The notes under the pieces were generated by a model, which worked only from the letters and a program-made list of their open reading frames with translations, was not told where the DNA came from and ran no database searches. Shown in pieces: positions 1 to 9,564 of a DNA stretch of 64,000 nt (positions within the stretch are counted from its first letter, which is position 1; each line of letters opens with the position of its first letter). The translations under genes and the position numbers were made by a program. Source of the DNA: Alteromonadaceae bacterium M269 (GTDB lineage Bacteria; Pseudomonadota; Gammaproteobacteria; Enterobacterales; Alteromonadaceae); the NCBI GenBank assembly GCA_004353515.1, contig SMNZ01000001.1, forward strand, positions 434,001 to 498,000. The letters are read 5' to 3'.

Positions 1-13
1 AGTCAGATAAATA

Positions 14-1183
14 ATGCTTGAGCTCGTATTTTTACTGCTTCCTGTTGCTGCTGGCTATGGTTATGTTATGGGGCGTAATAGCCTTAGACAAGCTCAGCGG
101 AAACAATCAAAACTCCTCTCTCGCCATTATTTTAAAGGGCTGAATTTTCTATTATCTGATCAACCAGACAAAGCGGTTGATTCATTAATAAAAATGATAA
201 ACCTCGACAATGATACGATTGAGACTCATATCGCCATGGGTAATTTCTTCCGTCATCGTGGTGAGTTAGATAGGGCGATTCGTGTTCATCAGAATTTAAT
301 TGATCGCGATGAAATTGACCCGGAACACAAAGAGCAAGCTCTGAAAGAGTTGGGCAGAGACTATATGCTTGCTGGCTTTCTAGAGAGAGCTGAAGGTGCT
401 TATTTACAGCTGTTAGAGAGTGATAAGTACTATCTTGATGCGCAACAACAGCTTTTCAACATATATCAGACAACAAAAGAATGGGGAAAAGCGATAGAGT
501 TGGCCGAACGCATGATGAAGTGTCGTTCAGAGAACGAAGAACTTTGCCAACGCTTATCTCACTTTTATTGTGAAAAGTCAGCCTTGCTGATTGCCAACCA
601 AGAGATTGAGGCGGCAGAGAGCTTGCTTGAGAAAGCGGTGATGATTGATGATCATGCCGTCCGCCCTTGGTTAATGCTGGGTGAATTAGCAATAAAGAAT
701 CAACAATATAAGCAAGCCACAGAATACTTATTTGAAGTTCCAAAGCGTGATGCAGAATGGCTTAGTGAAGTTATTTCCTCGCTTGAACATTGTGCAGAAC
801 ATATCGATGATTGGAGCGAGTACGAAAGCAAGCTCGACGAGCATTGGCATAGTTGTGCTAGCGCCTATTTATCTAAAGCAAGGTTGATTGCCTCAAAAGA
901 ATCAATTGAAGCTGCGAGCCAATATTTGGCTGATCAACTTAAATCGCATCCCACCATGAAAGGGTTCGATGTTCTATTATCCTTTTATATGGAGCAACAT
1001 GCTGGTGATGATGTTGCAGCAAGTTTAGGTAACTTGCATAGTCTAATAGAGAATCAACTTGGGCAACGTCCCAAGTATCGGTGCGGCAACTGTGGCTTTT
1101 CTGGTAAGAAAGTGCATTGGCTTTGCCCATCTTGTAAAAACTGGGGGGTTATTAAACCCATTGTCGGATTGGATGGAGAGTAA
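14..1183 (+). CDS. lapB: LapB (YciM), LPS assembly TPR protein
   Basis: The protein is an inner-membrane-anchored cytoplasmic TPR protein that couples LPS transport to FtsH-dependent turnover of LpxC. A hydrophobic N-terminal helix (about residues 3-17) is followed by TPR-like helical pairs through the middle. A rubredoxin-like zinc knuckle sits at the C-terminus with Cys357, Cys360, Cys371 and Cys374 (CGNCG and CPSCKNWG). The length of 389 residues matches the family. A stop codon (TAA at 8-10) just upstream is probably the end of lapA, its usual partner, so this is the second gene of a lapAB unit. pyrF follows after 6 bases, the same order as in Escherichia coli. Confidence 0.95.
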   Translation: MLELVFLLLPVAAGYGYVMGRNSLRQAQRKQSKLLSRHYFKGLNFLLSDQPDKAVDSLIKMINLDNDTIETHIAMGNFFRHRGELDRAIRVHQNLIDRDEIDPEHKEQALKELGRDYMLAGFLERAEGAYLQLLESDKYYLDAQQQLFNIYQTTKEWGKAIELAERMMKCRSENEELCQRLSHFYCEKSALLIANQEIEAAESLLEKAVMIDDHAVRPWLMLGELAIKNQQYKQATEYLFEVPKRDAEWLSEVISSLEHCAEHIDDWSEYESKLDEHWHSCASAYLSKARLIASKESIEAASQYLADQLKSHPTMKGFDVLLSFYMEQHAGDDVAASLGNLHSLIENQLGQRPKYRCGNCGFSGKKVHWLCPSCKNWGVIKPIVGLDGE

Positions 1184-1189
1184 TAGAGC

Positions 1190-1888
1190 GTGGAACCCAG
1201 AGTTATTATTGCGTTGGATTTCGATAATGAAAAAGCCGCGAAAAACTTAATAGAGCAACTAGAACCTTCTCAGTGTCGATTAAAGATTGGCAAAGAGATG
1301 TTCACTTACTTGGGGCCTGGTTTTGTAAAATGGGTAGTGAGTAAGGGGTTTGATGTTTTTCTAGACTTGAAGTTTCATGATATCCCTAACACGACGGCGA
1401 AAGCTTGTGTTGCAGCAGCAAATCTTGGCGTGTGGATGGTAAATGTGCACGCGTCTGGTGGGTTGACTATGATGGAAACTGCTCGAGCTGCATTGGACAA
1501 TTGGGGAACTAAACCACCAAAACTTATTGGTGTTACTGTTTTAACGAGTATGGATATGACGGGGTTAGGGCAGATTGGAATATCTGTTGAGCCAGCAACT
1601 CAAGTGTTAAATTTAGCTAAGTTAACGCAGCAAGCAGGTTTGGACGGTGTCGTTTGTTCTGCACAAGAAGCGGTTTTGTTAAGAGAGCACATGCCGAGTG
1701 AGTTTAATCTAGTGACGCCAGGAATAAGACCTATCGGTAGCGATATGAATGATCAGAAGCGTGTTATGACACCGCCACAAGCTATTGAAGCAGGGGTTGA
1801 CTACTTAGTTATTGGTCGACCGATTACTCAATCTGCAACACCGTTGGAAACGCTTAAAGCAATTAATAATTCGCTGGCAATAAGCTAA
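1190..1888 (+). CDS. pyrF: Orotidine 5'-phosphate decarboxylase
   Basis: The enzyme decarboxylates OMP to UMP, the last step of de novo pyrimidine synthesis. It has the family's catalytic Asp-Lys-x-x-Asp array in LDLKFHDIPNTTAKA, the N-terminal ALDFDN strand, and the phosphate-binding TPGIRPIGSD and YLVIGRPIT segments near the C-terminus. The start is GTG at 1190; the conserved fold begins within five residues, so no other start is reasonable. At 232 residues it has the usual length. It lies 6 bases after lapB and is closed by a terminator. Confidence 0.96.
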   Translation: MEPRVIIALDFDNEKAAKNLIEQLEPSQCRLKIGKEMFTYLGPGFVKWVVSKGFDVFLDLKFHDIPNTTAKACVAAANLGVWMVNVHASGGLTMMETARAALDNWGTKPPKLIGVTVLTSMDMTGLGQIGISVEPATQVLNLAKLTQQAGLDGVVCSAQEAVLLREHMPSEFNLVTPGIRPIGSDMNDQKRVMTPPQAIEAGVDYLVIGRPITQSATPLETLKAINNSLAIS

Positions 1889-1908
1889 TTTTCGGTATTC
1901 CCGATGAG

Positions 1909-1940
1909 AAAAAGGCAGCGATAAAGCTGCCTTTTTTGTT
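1909..1940. terminator. Bidirectional terminator between pyrF and rne
   Basis: A hairpin with arms AAGGCAGC and GCTGCCTT around a six-base loop has A-tracts on the left and T-tracts on the right, so it can stop transcription of both convergent genes, pyrF and rne. Confidence 0.85.
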
Positions 1941-1981
1941 TTTGGGATTCAACCTCTTACTTCTGTAAGAGGCGAAATCTC

Positions 1982-4906
1982 TTAAAGTGCTGCTGGCCTA
2001 CCGGCAGGTGCCTTAGCGCCATTTGAAACACTTAACATAGCTGCAGCACGGCCCGATTTACTGACTGATGGTCTATCATCGCCTTCTACGGCAGCAATAG
2101 CGTAGTCAGAGAAATCTTCTTCTAACTCGACAGGCTTTGCCATTGGGTGTGACACAGCTCTTGCGGAGAAGTGCTGTTTAATCGCTGCTTTCTGTGCTTT
2201 CTTAACATTAGAAGATTCAGCTTCTTTAACTTCAACTTTCTCTTCTTGTTTCGTTTTTTCTGCTTCAACTGTCTCAACAGGTGCTTCAACATTTGCTGTT
2301 TTAGTCTCAACTACAGTTTCATTTTCACCCTCTGAAATAGGTTGAGAATTGTCAGCTGTAGCTTCGACTGTGTCACCCAAGTCGATCTCTACCTGTTGAG
2401 GAACTGTTTCTTTTTTCGCCTTAGCTCTAGTTTTTCTAGGTGCTTTCGGTGGCTTAGCTTCAGTCGCTTCTTTCGGTTGAGATTCAGTAATTGCTTCACT
2501 GTTACTTGCTTCAGCTTCCCTAGGCTCTTCTTCAACGATTTGAGCTTCTTTAGCTTCGCCATTAACCTTATTAGTGTCTTCCTTTGCTAAAGGAGTAGTA
2601 TCGGCTTCTGCTACTTTCTCTGTTGGCGCTTCAGCTACTGCAACTGTTACTGAGTCTTTATTATCATCGCCATTAACTGGTGCGATGTTTTCTTGCTCTA
2701 GTTCGTTGTTGCTTTCGTTCTTACGACGCTTTTGACCAGCTGCTCTAATGTGTCGAGGTGAGCGACGACTGCGTGTACGTGTCTCATTACTTTCCGATTC
2801 GTTGCTCATACTATCGTTAGTCGCTTGCCCTGATTTCGGCATCTCTTCAGGAGCATCTGCTGTATTAGCTGTATTCTTTTTCGCTAACACTTCCTCAGGC
2901 GCTTTATTTCTTACGCTCTTACGATTGTCTCGACGCTGACGCCTTTCAGCCACTTTCTGTTGAGCAGGTTGCTCCTTGTCATTACGAGAGTCGTTTTTAT
3001 TACTTCTATCAGCTTTCTTGTTTTGTTGTTTGCGATCAGAGTCTTTGCGATTACTCGTACGGCGATCGTCTCTTGAATCACGATTGTCTTTGTTATTCCT
3101 ATTGTTAGACTTACGACGCTGTCTGTTTTTATTGTCTCTATTGTTGTTGCGTCTAGCATTCTTCTTCGGCTTTTCTTCTTTAGGCGGCTCTTCTGCGCTG
3201 AACAACGAAGAAAACCACTTAGCAATTCCTGCAAACAAAGAAGGTGATGAATCTGCTGTTTTATTTTTTGCTTTCGCCGTTGGTGCAGGTGCTGCATCTG
3301 TTGGAGTTGCAAAACCTTGTAAAACAGGTTGCTCACGTTTTTTGACGTCGGCTTTAGTTACAACTGTTTCTTCTTCGACAGCTTGCTCTAACGGAAGGGT
3401 ATAGCTTACTTCACTGATGACATCATCTTTCTTACGTCTAACCACTGTGTAGTGTGGCGTATCCATATTAGGGTTAGGGATAAGCAATAACCCAACACCA
3501 TTGCGCTTCTCAATACTGCGGATGGCGCGACGTTTTTCATTTAATAAGTAAGTCGCAACGCTAACAGGAACCTGTGCCTCAATTTGGCCAGTGTTGTCTT
3601 TGATGCTTTCTTCTTCCATCAAACGCAATATGGATAATGCTAAAGACTCGATACCACGTATTGTTCCATGACCACTACATCTAGGGCAGACATTGTGTGC
3701 AGACTCACCAAGGGAAGGTCGGAGGCGTTGACGCGACATTTCCAATAAACCAAAGCGTGATATACGCCCAAGTTGGATTCGTGCTCTATCGTGCTGAACA
3801 GCATCTTTCATACGATTTTCTACTTCGCGCTGGTTGCGAATAGGTGTCATATCGATAAAGTCGATAACAACCAAACCACCTAAGTCTCGAAGCCTAAGCT
3901 GTCTCGCAATTTCGTCAGCAGCTTCTAAGTTCGTATTAAGAGCTGTTTCTTCAATATCACCGCCTTTCGTTGCTCTGGCTGAGTTGATATCTATAGAAGT
4001 TAAAGCTTCAGTTGGATCGATAACAATTGAACCGCCAGACGGCAAACGAACTTCACGTTGGAAAGCCGATTCTATTTGACTTTCGATTTGGTAATGGCTG
4101 AATAATGGAACTTCACCGCTATACAGCTTCACTCTATTAGCAAAGTCTGGGCGAACTAATTCAATATGTTGTATTGCCTGCTGATAAATACTATTTTTAT
4201 CAATAAGGATTTCACCAACATCGCGTCTCAAATAATCCCTGATAGCGCGAACAATAACATTACTTTCCTGATGAATAAGGAAAGGGGCGGGCTTAGATTC
4301 AGCAGCTTGAGAAATCGCTCCCCAATGCTTCACCAAAATGTTCAAATCCCACTGTAATTCTTCATAAGATTTGCCCACACCGGCTGTTCTTACGATAAGT
4401 CCCATACCATCGGGTACTTCTAAATTAGATAGAGCTTGCTTAAGATCAGTTCTTTCTTCACCTTCAATGCGTCGAGAAATACCGCCAGCACGAGGGTTGT
4501 TAGGCATTAAAACTAAGTAGCTACCAGCTAAACTGATAAAGGTTGTTAGCGCTGCACCTTTTTGACCACGTTCTTCTTTATCAATCTGGACAATAACTTC
4601 TTGGCCTTCTTTGATAACGTCTTTGATATTAGGGCGGCCTTCGAATTTATAGCCTTTAGGGAAATAAGTTTTGGCAACTTCTTTTAGAGGGAGGAAACCG
4701 TGTCTTTCTGCGCCGTAGTCGACAAATGCAGCTTCTAAACTAGGCTCTACTCGAGTGATAGTGCCCTTGTATATGTTGGCTTTCTTTTGTTCGTGACCTG
4801 GACTTTCGATATCGAGGTCATACAGTCGCTGACCATCGACTAATGCAACGCGCAACTCTTCTTGCTGAGTTGCGTTTATTAACATTCTTTTCATTCTGTG
4901 ACTCAA
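1982..4906 (-). CDS. rne: Ribonuclease E
   Basis: This is the endoribonuclease and degradosome scaffold. The N-terminal half is close to the E. coli enzyme: the S1 RNA-binding segment (residues about 38-120), the RNase H-like and DNase I-like parts with catalytic aspartates in [10 protein letters not shown] and VVIDFIDM, and the zinc-link CPRCSGHG that joins subunits. The C-terminal half, from about residue 520, is disordered and charged, with an arginine/asparagine/lysine-rich stretch (about 580-730) and long acidic Glu/Ala/Thr segments. Around residue 560 a short amphipathic segment ([14 protein letters not shown]) sits where the membrane-targeting helix of the E. coli protein lies. At 974 residues it is of typical gammaproteobacterial size. 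It is divergent from rluC, as in E. coli. Confidence 0.97.
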   Translation of the reverse strand: MSHRMKRMLINATQQEELRVALVDGQRLYDLDIESPGHEQKKANIYKGTITRVEPSLEAAFVDYGAERHGFLPLKEVAKTYFPKGYKFEGRPNIKDVIKEGQEVIVQIDKEERGQKGAALTTFISLAGSYLVLMPNNPRAGGISRRIEGEERTDLKQALSNLEVPDGMGLIVRTAGVGKSYEELQWDLNILVKHWGAISQAAESKPAPFLIHQESNVIVRAIRDYLRRDVGEILIDKNSIYQQAIQHIELVRPDFANRVKLYSGEVPLFSHYQIESQIESAFQREVRLPSGGSIVIDPTEALTSIDINSARATKGGDIEETALNTNLEAADEIARQLRLRDLGGLVVIDFIDMTPIRNQREVENRMKDAVQHDRARIQLGRISRFGLLEMSRQRLRPSLGESAHNVCPRCSGHGTIRGIESLALSILRLMEEESIKDNTGQIEAQVPVSVATYLLNEKRRAIRSIEKRNGVGLLLIPNPNMDTPHYTVVRRKKDDVISEVSYTLPLEQAVEEETVVTKADVKKREQPVLQGFATPTDAAPAPTAKAKNKTADSSPSLFAGIAKWFSSLFSAEEPPKEEKPKKNARRNNNRDNKNRQRRKSNNRNNKDNRDSRDDRRTSNRKDSDRKQQNKKADRSNKNDSRNDKEQPAQQKVAERRQRRDNRKSVRNKAPEEVLAKKNTANTADAPEEMPKSGQATNDSMSNESESNETRTRSRRSPRHIRAAGQKRRKNESNNELEQENIAPVNGDDNKDSVTVAVAEAPTEKVAEADTTPLAKEDTNKVNGEAKEAQIVEEEPREAEASNSEAITESQPKEATEAKPPKAPRKTRAKAKKETVPQQVEIDLGDTVEATADNSQPISEGENETVVETKTANVEAPVETVEAEKTKQEEKVEVKEAESSNVKKAQKAAIKQHFSARAVSHPMAKPVELEEDFSDYAIAAVEGDDRPSVSKSGRAAAMLSVSNGAKAPAGRPAAL

Positions 4907-5454
4907 TCTTTAACTAGATCGCCACGAAAATACGAATTGTCTATAAAACAATTGTTTACGCTTATTTTCAGTCTCCCGACTGTATGGTAGACATACCTTA
5001 TGATCTGATTTTTTGATGCTAATTTTAAATACCTGGATTTGCCAAGTATTTGATCAAATGGGTTTAATTCGCTTTCGTTGCGATCAAATAACTAACTATT
5101 TATTTGCATGATAGAGAAGGGTTTGTTTGCCTATATTGAAGCGATCATTCTATAAATCACTTCTTACTCATCTTCATTCTCAATACTTACTGTTGACAAC
5201 AAACCTAAGTAATCATGCTTCATGTTATTTGACTCTCAATTATTCAGAGAGTTAACCCTTTGATTATCTCATTAAATGCAAAAAAGTAGCAAGCAATATA
5301 TATGATAAAAGGGTGATATTTGTAGGTTTAGCGGCGCTTTATCGCTATTTAGAATTATTGTTGATGGATATGTAGCGTATAGATAACTTAAGGACTCTTG
5401 TTTGCCAAAAATAAGCGCGCATAAATAGCAAGTTTGCTTTAGAATGCGCGACCT
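4907..5454. promoter_or_regulatory. Long rne/rluC divergent intergenic region (rne leader expected)
   Basis: These 548 bases between the divergent rne and rluC genes contain no convincing gene; the one small ORF in it lacks supporting features. In E. coli the equivalent gap encodes a long structured 5' leader used by RNase E to autoregulate its own mRNA, so the same role is likely here. I cannot assign promoters for rne with confidence. Confidence 0.55.
5416..5450. repeat. Nested palindrome just upstream of rluC
   Basis: Outer arms CGCGCAT and ATGCGCG (7 bp) enclose inner arms AGCAA and TTGCT. The whole symmetric structure ends four bases before the rluC start codon and includes a TAGAAT that could be a -10 box. 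It could be an operator or an RNA hairpin covering the translation start. Confidence 0.5.
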
Positions 5455-6399
5455 ATGAATACAAGTCCGTTTAATAAAGTTCAAATGATGACTATCGACC
5501 CTGATCTTGAAGGGCAGAGGATCGATAATTATCTGAAGACCGTTCTTAAAGGTGTTCCTAAAAGCCTTATCTATCGAATCTTGAGAAAAGGTGAAGTTCG
5601 GGTCAATAAAGGTCGAGTGAAGCCAGAATACAAGTTAAAAGGTGGCGACATTGTTCGTGTACCGCCAGTTAGGGTTTCAGAGCCAACTGAGTTACCTTCT
5701 ACAAAATTGACCAAAGTTGCTGAACTCGAATCACACATATTGCATGAAGATGACAGTTTGATAGTTCTGAATAAGCCTTCTGGGATAGCAGTGCATGGCG
5801 GCAGCGGCTTGAGCTTTGGGGTTATTGAATCATTGCGAGCATTACGTCCTCAACAAAAATTCCTTGAACTTGTTCACCGTTTAGACAGGGCAACTTCTGG
5901 TTGCTTATTGATTGCGAAAAAACGTTCTGTATTGAAACACCTACATGAACAACTTAGAGTTAAAACGGTTGATAAGCGTTACCAAGCACTAGTAAGTGGT
6001 GCTTGGCCTGAAAATCGTTTCAAAGTTAAAGCGCCGTTGCAGAAAAACGTACTTAAATCAGGTGAGCGAATGGTTTTTGTCAATAATGACGGAAAGCCAT
6101 CTGAGACGCGCTATAGAGTGTTGGAAAGATTTGAGGGAGCGACTTTGGTTGAGGCCTGTCCCATTACCGGGCGCACACATCAAATTCGTGTACATTGTCA
6201 ACATGCAGGTCATTCTATTGCGCGTGATGAAAAGTACGGTGAAGAGTCTTTTGATCAGAGATTGGGTACATTGGGATTAAACAGGCTCTTTTTGCACGCT
6301 CATTCGATTAGATTTGTTCATCCAAAAACAGGTGAGCAAGTTAAATTTCAAGCACCGCTAGATCAAAACCTCAGTTCAACTTTGAAAAAACTACGATGA
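5455..6399 (+). CDS. rluC: 23S rRNA pseudouridine synthase RluC
   Basis: The product isomerises uridines in 23S rRNA (955, 2504 and 2580 in E. coli numbering). An N-terminal S4 RNA-binding domain (about residues 18-80, YRILRKGEVRVN) precedes the RluA-family catalytic domain with the signature HRLDRATSG carrying the catalytic Asp, followed by CLLIAKKRS and the GRTHQIRVH motif. The size of 314 residues is normal. The start ATG lacks a clear ribosome-binding site and follows the nested palindrome. The gene overlaps the next one by four bases (ATGA). Confidence 0.95.
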   Translation: MNTSPFNKVQMMTIDPDLEGQRIDNYLKTVLKGVPKSLIYRILRKGEVRVNKGRVKPEYKLKGGDIVRVPPVRVSEPTELPSTKLTKVAELESHILHEDDSLIVLNKPSGIAVHGGSGLSFGVIESLRALRPQQKFLELVHRLDRATSGCLLIAKKRSVLKHLHEQLRVKTVDKRYQALVSGAWPENRFKVKAPLQKNVLKSGERMVFVNNDGKPSETRYRVLERFEGATLVEACPITGRTHQIRVHCQHAGHSIARDEKYGEESFDQRLGTLGLNRLFLHAHSIRFVHPKTGEQVKFQAPLDQNLSSTLKKLR

Positions 6400-7052
6400 A
6401 ACATAAATTTATCATATTCGATTGGGATGGAACGTTAATGGATTCCATTGGCCGCATAGTTAATTGTATGCAGCTTGTGGCTGAGGACTTAGCGTTGAAC
6501 GTTCCAACAAGTAATGAAGTTAAGGGAATCATTGGAATTAGTCTTAAACCTGGAATCAAAAAGCTATTCCCAGATGTTTCTGATGAATATGTAGAAAAGC
6601 TGTTCAATGGTTACAAAGAACATTATTTAAGATTAGATAATACACCCTCTCCGATGTTTGATGGAGTAGAGGATATGTTGGAAGATTTGCGTTCACAAGG
6701 CCATCAGTTAGCTGTTGCAACGGGTAAAGCGAGGAGGGGGCTAGTCAGAGCTTGGGAGCACACTGGGCTTTCGCACTATTTTGTTGCTTCACGTTGTGCC
6801 GACGAGACTCTCTCCAAGCCCAATCCGGATATGCTTCAACAACTCCTTAAAGAAAGTCGCTTTGATATTGAAGATGCAGTGATGATTGGTGATAGCATAC
6901 ATGATCTGAAAATGGCTGAATCTATAGGAATGGATAGAATCGGTGTAAGCTTCGGTGCTGCCACTCAAGAAGCATTGGAAGAATACCAACCACTAACAGT
7001 GAGTCATGATATTCCTCAGCTAAATAATTTTATCCAGGCATTTAACTCTTAA
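6396..7052 (+). CDS. HAD-family phosphatase (Gph-like, YieH/PA2974 type)
   Basis: This is a haloacid dehalogenase-superfamily hydrolase, probably acting on a small phosphorylated metabolite. Motif I is FDWDGTLMDS with the nucleophile Asp9 and general acid Asp11; motif II is the Thr in AVATGKARRG; motif III is the Lys in LSKPNPD; motif IV is MIGDSIHDLKMA. A helical cap lies between motifs I and II. It is translationally coupled to rluC by a four-base overlap, as in Pseudomonas, and converges with maf with an 11-base overlap. The substrate cannot be told from the sequence. Confidence 0.9.
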   Translation: MKHKFIIFDWDGTLMDSIGRIVNCMQLVAEDLALNVPTSNEVKGIIGISLKPGIKKLFPDVSDEYVEKLFNGYKEHYLRLDNTPSPMFDGVEDMLEDLRSQGHQLAVATGKARRGLVRAWEHTGLSHYFVASRCADETLSKPNPDMLQQLLKESRFDIEDAVMIGDSIHDLKMAESIGMDRIGVSFGAATQEALEEYQPLTVSHDIPQLNNFIQAFNS

Positions 7053-7644
7053 GATTGAATTGTTGGCTTTGTGTCAACAAGTCTATGCCGAATGCTTGGA
7101 ACAATTCGTTGAGAGCAATAAGCGGGAGGCCGACAAGTGCGTTTGGGTCTCTTCCCTGAAGTTCCTCGAACAATAAAATGCCTAATCCTTCACTTTTAAA
7201 GCTACCTGCACAGTTGAGTGGCTTTTCTGTATTTACATAGGTTTCAATCTGGTTAGATGATAGTTTTTTAAACGTCACATCAAATTGATCAACGCAGTGT
7301 CTAACAGTATTTGTTTTGGCTTCTTTTAAACACAAGCCGGTATAGAAAGAAACGGTTTTACCGCTACATACTTCTAATTGGGATATTGCACGTTCAATAC
7401 TGCCTGGTTTTCCTAATATGAGACCATCAACAGTGGCGACTTGGTCAGAACCTATAATATATGCATTGTCATTAATGTTAATTGCATGAGCTTTAGCAAT
7501 CGCTAGCCGTCTGGCCAGGTCATCAGCTTTTTCATTTGCCTGAGGGGTTTCATCGGTCATAGGAGCGATGCAACTGAATGAGATATTTAATTTTTCGAGT
7601 AGTGATTTTCTATAAGGCGATGTTGATGCCAGTATGATTTGCAT
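7042..7644 (-). CDS. yceF: Maf/YceF nucleotide pyrophosphatase
   Basis: Maf-like proteins hydrolyse non-canonical nucleoside triphosphates, the YceF branch preferring m7GTP, and so keep modified nucleotides out of RNA. The N-terminus has the family's ASTSPYRKSLL motif, followed by DETP and the catalytic Asp in IIGSDQVA. The reading frame is open for 28 further codons upstream, but the conserved protein begins MQIILASTSP at 7644, giving 200 residues, the family's length, so I chose that start. In E. coli the yceF gene also lies between rluC and yceD. Confidence 0.9.
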   Translation of the reverse strand: MQIILASTSPYRKSLLEKLNISFSCIAPMTDETPQANEKADDLARRLAIAKAHAININDNAYIIGSDQVATVDGLILGKPGSIERAISQLEVCSGKTVSFYTGLCLKEAKTNTVRHCVDQFDVTFKKLSSNQIETYVNTEKPLNCAGSFKSEGLGILLFEELQGRDPNALVGLPLIALNELFQAFGIDLLTQSQQFNLKS

Positions 7645-7784
7645 CCTGTTTTTCCAATTTGTTCCAAATAAGTCTAGGGGGCTTCTAAGACAACGAATTA
7701 AGCCTCTTTCTGAACATTTAACACTCATTTTGTTAAATGCCTCTACAATTAAGGGATTAATGGTTGTTGAAGAGCATATTTTCT

Positions 7785-7813
7785 TTGACTAAAGGCCAAG
7801 TCAACTATATTAT
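7785..7813 (+). promoter_or_regulatory. Sigma70 promoter of the yceD-rpmF-fab operon
   Basis: TTGACT at 7785-7790, a 17-base spacer and TATTAT at 7808-7813 form a near-consensus promoter. A GC-rich GCGCGCCC discriminator, typical of growth-rate controlled promoters, follows directly. The expected transcription start (about 7820) is only a few bases before the yceD ATG at 7823. Confidence 0.8.
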
Positions 7814-7822
7814 GCGCGCCCT

Positions 7823-8350
7823 ATGCAGAAAGTGAAACTGCCTAAGCAGCTCGACCCAATAAAAAATGCGCAGAAAGGTGCCAAATATGAAGGCATTATG
7901 CTGTCGCGTGATATGGGAAGATTAGTGGAAGCAGTCACTGATGTGGCAGATGACATTGATATAAAAGCTATGTTCGATATCGACGCGCAGGGACTGGCTT
8001 TTTTTCAAGGTAGTTTGTCAACATCTGTGAAGCTAGTCTGTCAAAGATGCAATGAGATATATGAGCAAGCTATTTCAACGGACTTTTGTTTTAGTCCTTA
8101 TAGTAGCTCGCAGAATATAGATGATTTGCCGGATGTCTACGAACCGGTTGAGGTCAATGACCACGGAGAAATCAATCTTGTTGAATTGTTTGAAGATGAG
8201 CTGATGCTATCGCTACCTATAGTAGCTATGCACCCTGAAGAGGATTGCAAGGTATCAGCAAATGAAATGACATTCGGCAAAATTGAACCGGCAGTAGAAC
8301 AACCAAACCCCTTTGCGGTGTTGAAAGAACTTAAGCAAAATCAGGAGTAG
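7823..8350 (+). CDS. yceD: YceD (DUF177) rRNA-associated protein
   Basis: YceD-family proteins are linked to 23S rRNA accumulation and are almost always encoded just before rpmF. The N-terminus MQKVKLPKQLDP matches the E. coli protein from its first residue, fixing the start at 7823 although no ribosome-binding site is present. The CQRC pair around residue 73-76 and the conserved EPVEVNDHGEI and PNPFAVLKEL segments are present. The 175 residues fit the family. The gene begins the operon, three bases before rpmF. Confidence 0.93.
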   Translation: MQKVKLPKQLDPIKNAQKGAKYEGIMLSRDMGRLVEAVTDVADDIDIKAMFDIDAQGLAFFQGSLSTSVKLVCQRCNEIYEQAISTDFCFSPYSSSQNIDDLPDVYEPVEVNDHGEINLVELFEDELMLSLPIVAMHPEEDCKVSANEMTFGKIEPAVEQPNPFAVLKELKQNQE

Positions 8351-8353
8351 ACA

Positions 8354-8524
8354 ATGGCGGTACAACAGAATCGTAAAACTCGTTCCAAGCGTGGCATGCG
8401 TCGTTCACACGATGCGCTAACTGGCGAGACTTTGTCAGTTGACGCTACTTCAGGTGAGACTCATCGTCGTCACCATGTAACGGCTGACGGTTACTATCGT
8501 GGCAAAAAGGTTATTGCTGATTAA
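8354..8524 (+). CDS. rpmF: 50S ribosomal protein L32
   Basis: This 56-residue basic protein starts [20 protein letters not shown] and ends [11 protein letters not shown], the hallmark pattern of bacterial L32 without zinc cysteines. The length (57 in E. coli) and position between yceD and plsX agree. GGAG lies nine bases before the start, inside the end of yceD, so the two are translated together. Confidence 0.97.
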   Translation: MAVQQNRKTRSKRGMRRSHDALTGETLSVDATSGETHRRHHVTADGYYRGKKVIAD

Positions 8525-8535
8525 GTAATACTGTT

Positions 8536-9561
8536 TTGTTCGATCTAACCCTTGCGTTAGACGTAATGGGGGGCGATTTAGGCCCCCTTATTACTATCCC
8601 AGCAGTTATCACGACTGCAAAAAAGCATCCCAATATTCAGTTTCTATTGTGTGGCGATATAGATGTCATACAAAGCTATCTAGATAAGTCTCAACTACAA
8701 AATTCTGAACAGATAGAAATTATCCACTGTCCACAAGCTGTGGCGATGGATGAATCACCGTCCTCAGCACTTCGTCATAAACAACAATCTTCTATGGCTA
8801 CCTGTATCAAGCTTGTAGAGCAAGAAAAAGCTGCTGCCTGTGTAAGTGCTGGAAACACGGGTGCTCTGCTTGCGATGTCGAATTATTACCTTAAAACTCT
8901 GTCTGGTATCGATAGACCTGCACTCGTATCTTCAATACCTATTACTGATAGCCACCGGGTTTTCTTATTAGATCTCGGTGCGAATGTGAACAGCGATTCT
9001 GAGATCCTGTTCCAATACGCGGTCATGGGCAGTGTGTTAGCAGAATCTATCGAAGGGATAAGCGAACCGAGAGTTGCATTGCTCAACGTGGGTACTGAGC
9101 AAATGAAAGGTAATGATAAAGTTAAAAATGCGGCACAACTGCTGACTGATGCCCCTGATATTAGCTATATCGGTTTTGTTGAAGGGAATGATATTTTCAG
9201 CAATAAAGCCGACGTTATTGTCACCGACGGATTTACCGGCAATGTGGCATTGAAGTCGAGTGAAGGTCTCGCGAAATTAGTTGTCAGTGAATTAAAACGT
9301 CTTTCCGAAGCGAGCTGGTTGAATAAAGTTTTAGCTAAAATCGCTCTCCCTCTATTAAAAAGTATCGTAAAACAAATGAACCCCGACCAGTACAATGGTG
9401 CGAGTCTGATAGGATTGCGCGGAATTGTGGTTAAGAGTCATGGGAATGCTTCATCCGAAGCATTTTGTTATGCAATTGAAGAAGCCATTCGTCAAGCAAC
9501 TCAACAAGTTCCTATAAGAATTAAAAACCGAATCGAAACACTTTTAATAGAAAGGCCTTGA
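8536..9561 (+). CDS. plsX: Phosphate acyltransferase PlsX
   Basis: PlsX converts acyl-ACP to acyl-phosphate, the first committed intermediate of phospholipid synthesis in the PlsX/PlsY route, and is a peripheral membrane enzyme. The N-terminus LALDVMGGDLGP, the CVSAGNTGALLAMS loop, LLDLGANVN and VTDGFTGNVALKS are family signatures. The only sensible start is TTG at 8536, because the conserved strand begins at residue 6. At 341 residues the length is normal. It follows rpmF by 11 bases and ends directly before fabH. Confidence 0.95.
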   Translation: MFDLTLALDVMGGDLGPLITIPAVITTAKKHPNIQFLLCGDIDVIQSYLDKSQLQNSEQIEIIHCPQAVAMDESPSSALRHKQQSSMATCIKLVEQEKAAACVSAGNTGALLAMSNYYLKTLSGIDRPALVSSIPITDSHRVFLLDLGANVNSDSEILFQYAVMGSVLAESIEGISEPRVALLNVGTEQMKGNDKVKNAAQLLTDAPDISYIGFVEGNDIFSNKADVIVTDGFTGNVALKSSEGLAKLVVSELKRLSEASWLNKVLAKIALPLLKSIVKQMNPDQYNGASLIGLRGIVVKSHGNASSEAFCYAIEEAIRQATQQVPIRIKNRIETLLIERP

Positions 9562-9564
9562 GTG

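Noticed and set aside
2122-3404. Several long frames opposite or beside the C-terminal part of rne
   Set aside because: The repetitive lysine/arginine/glutamate codons of the RNase E tail create open shadow frames; the encoded Leu/Ser or Lys runs have no domain features.
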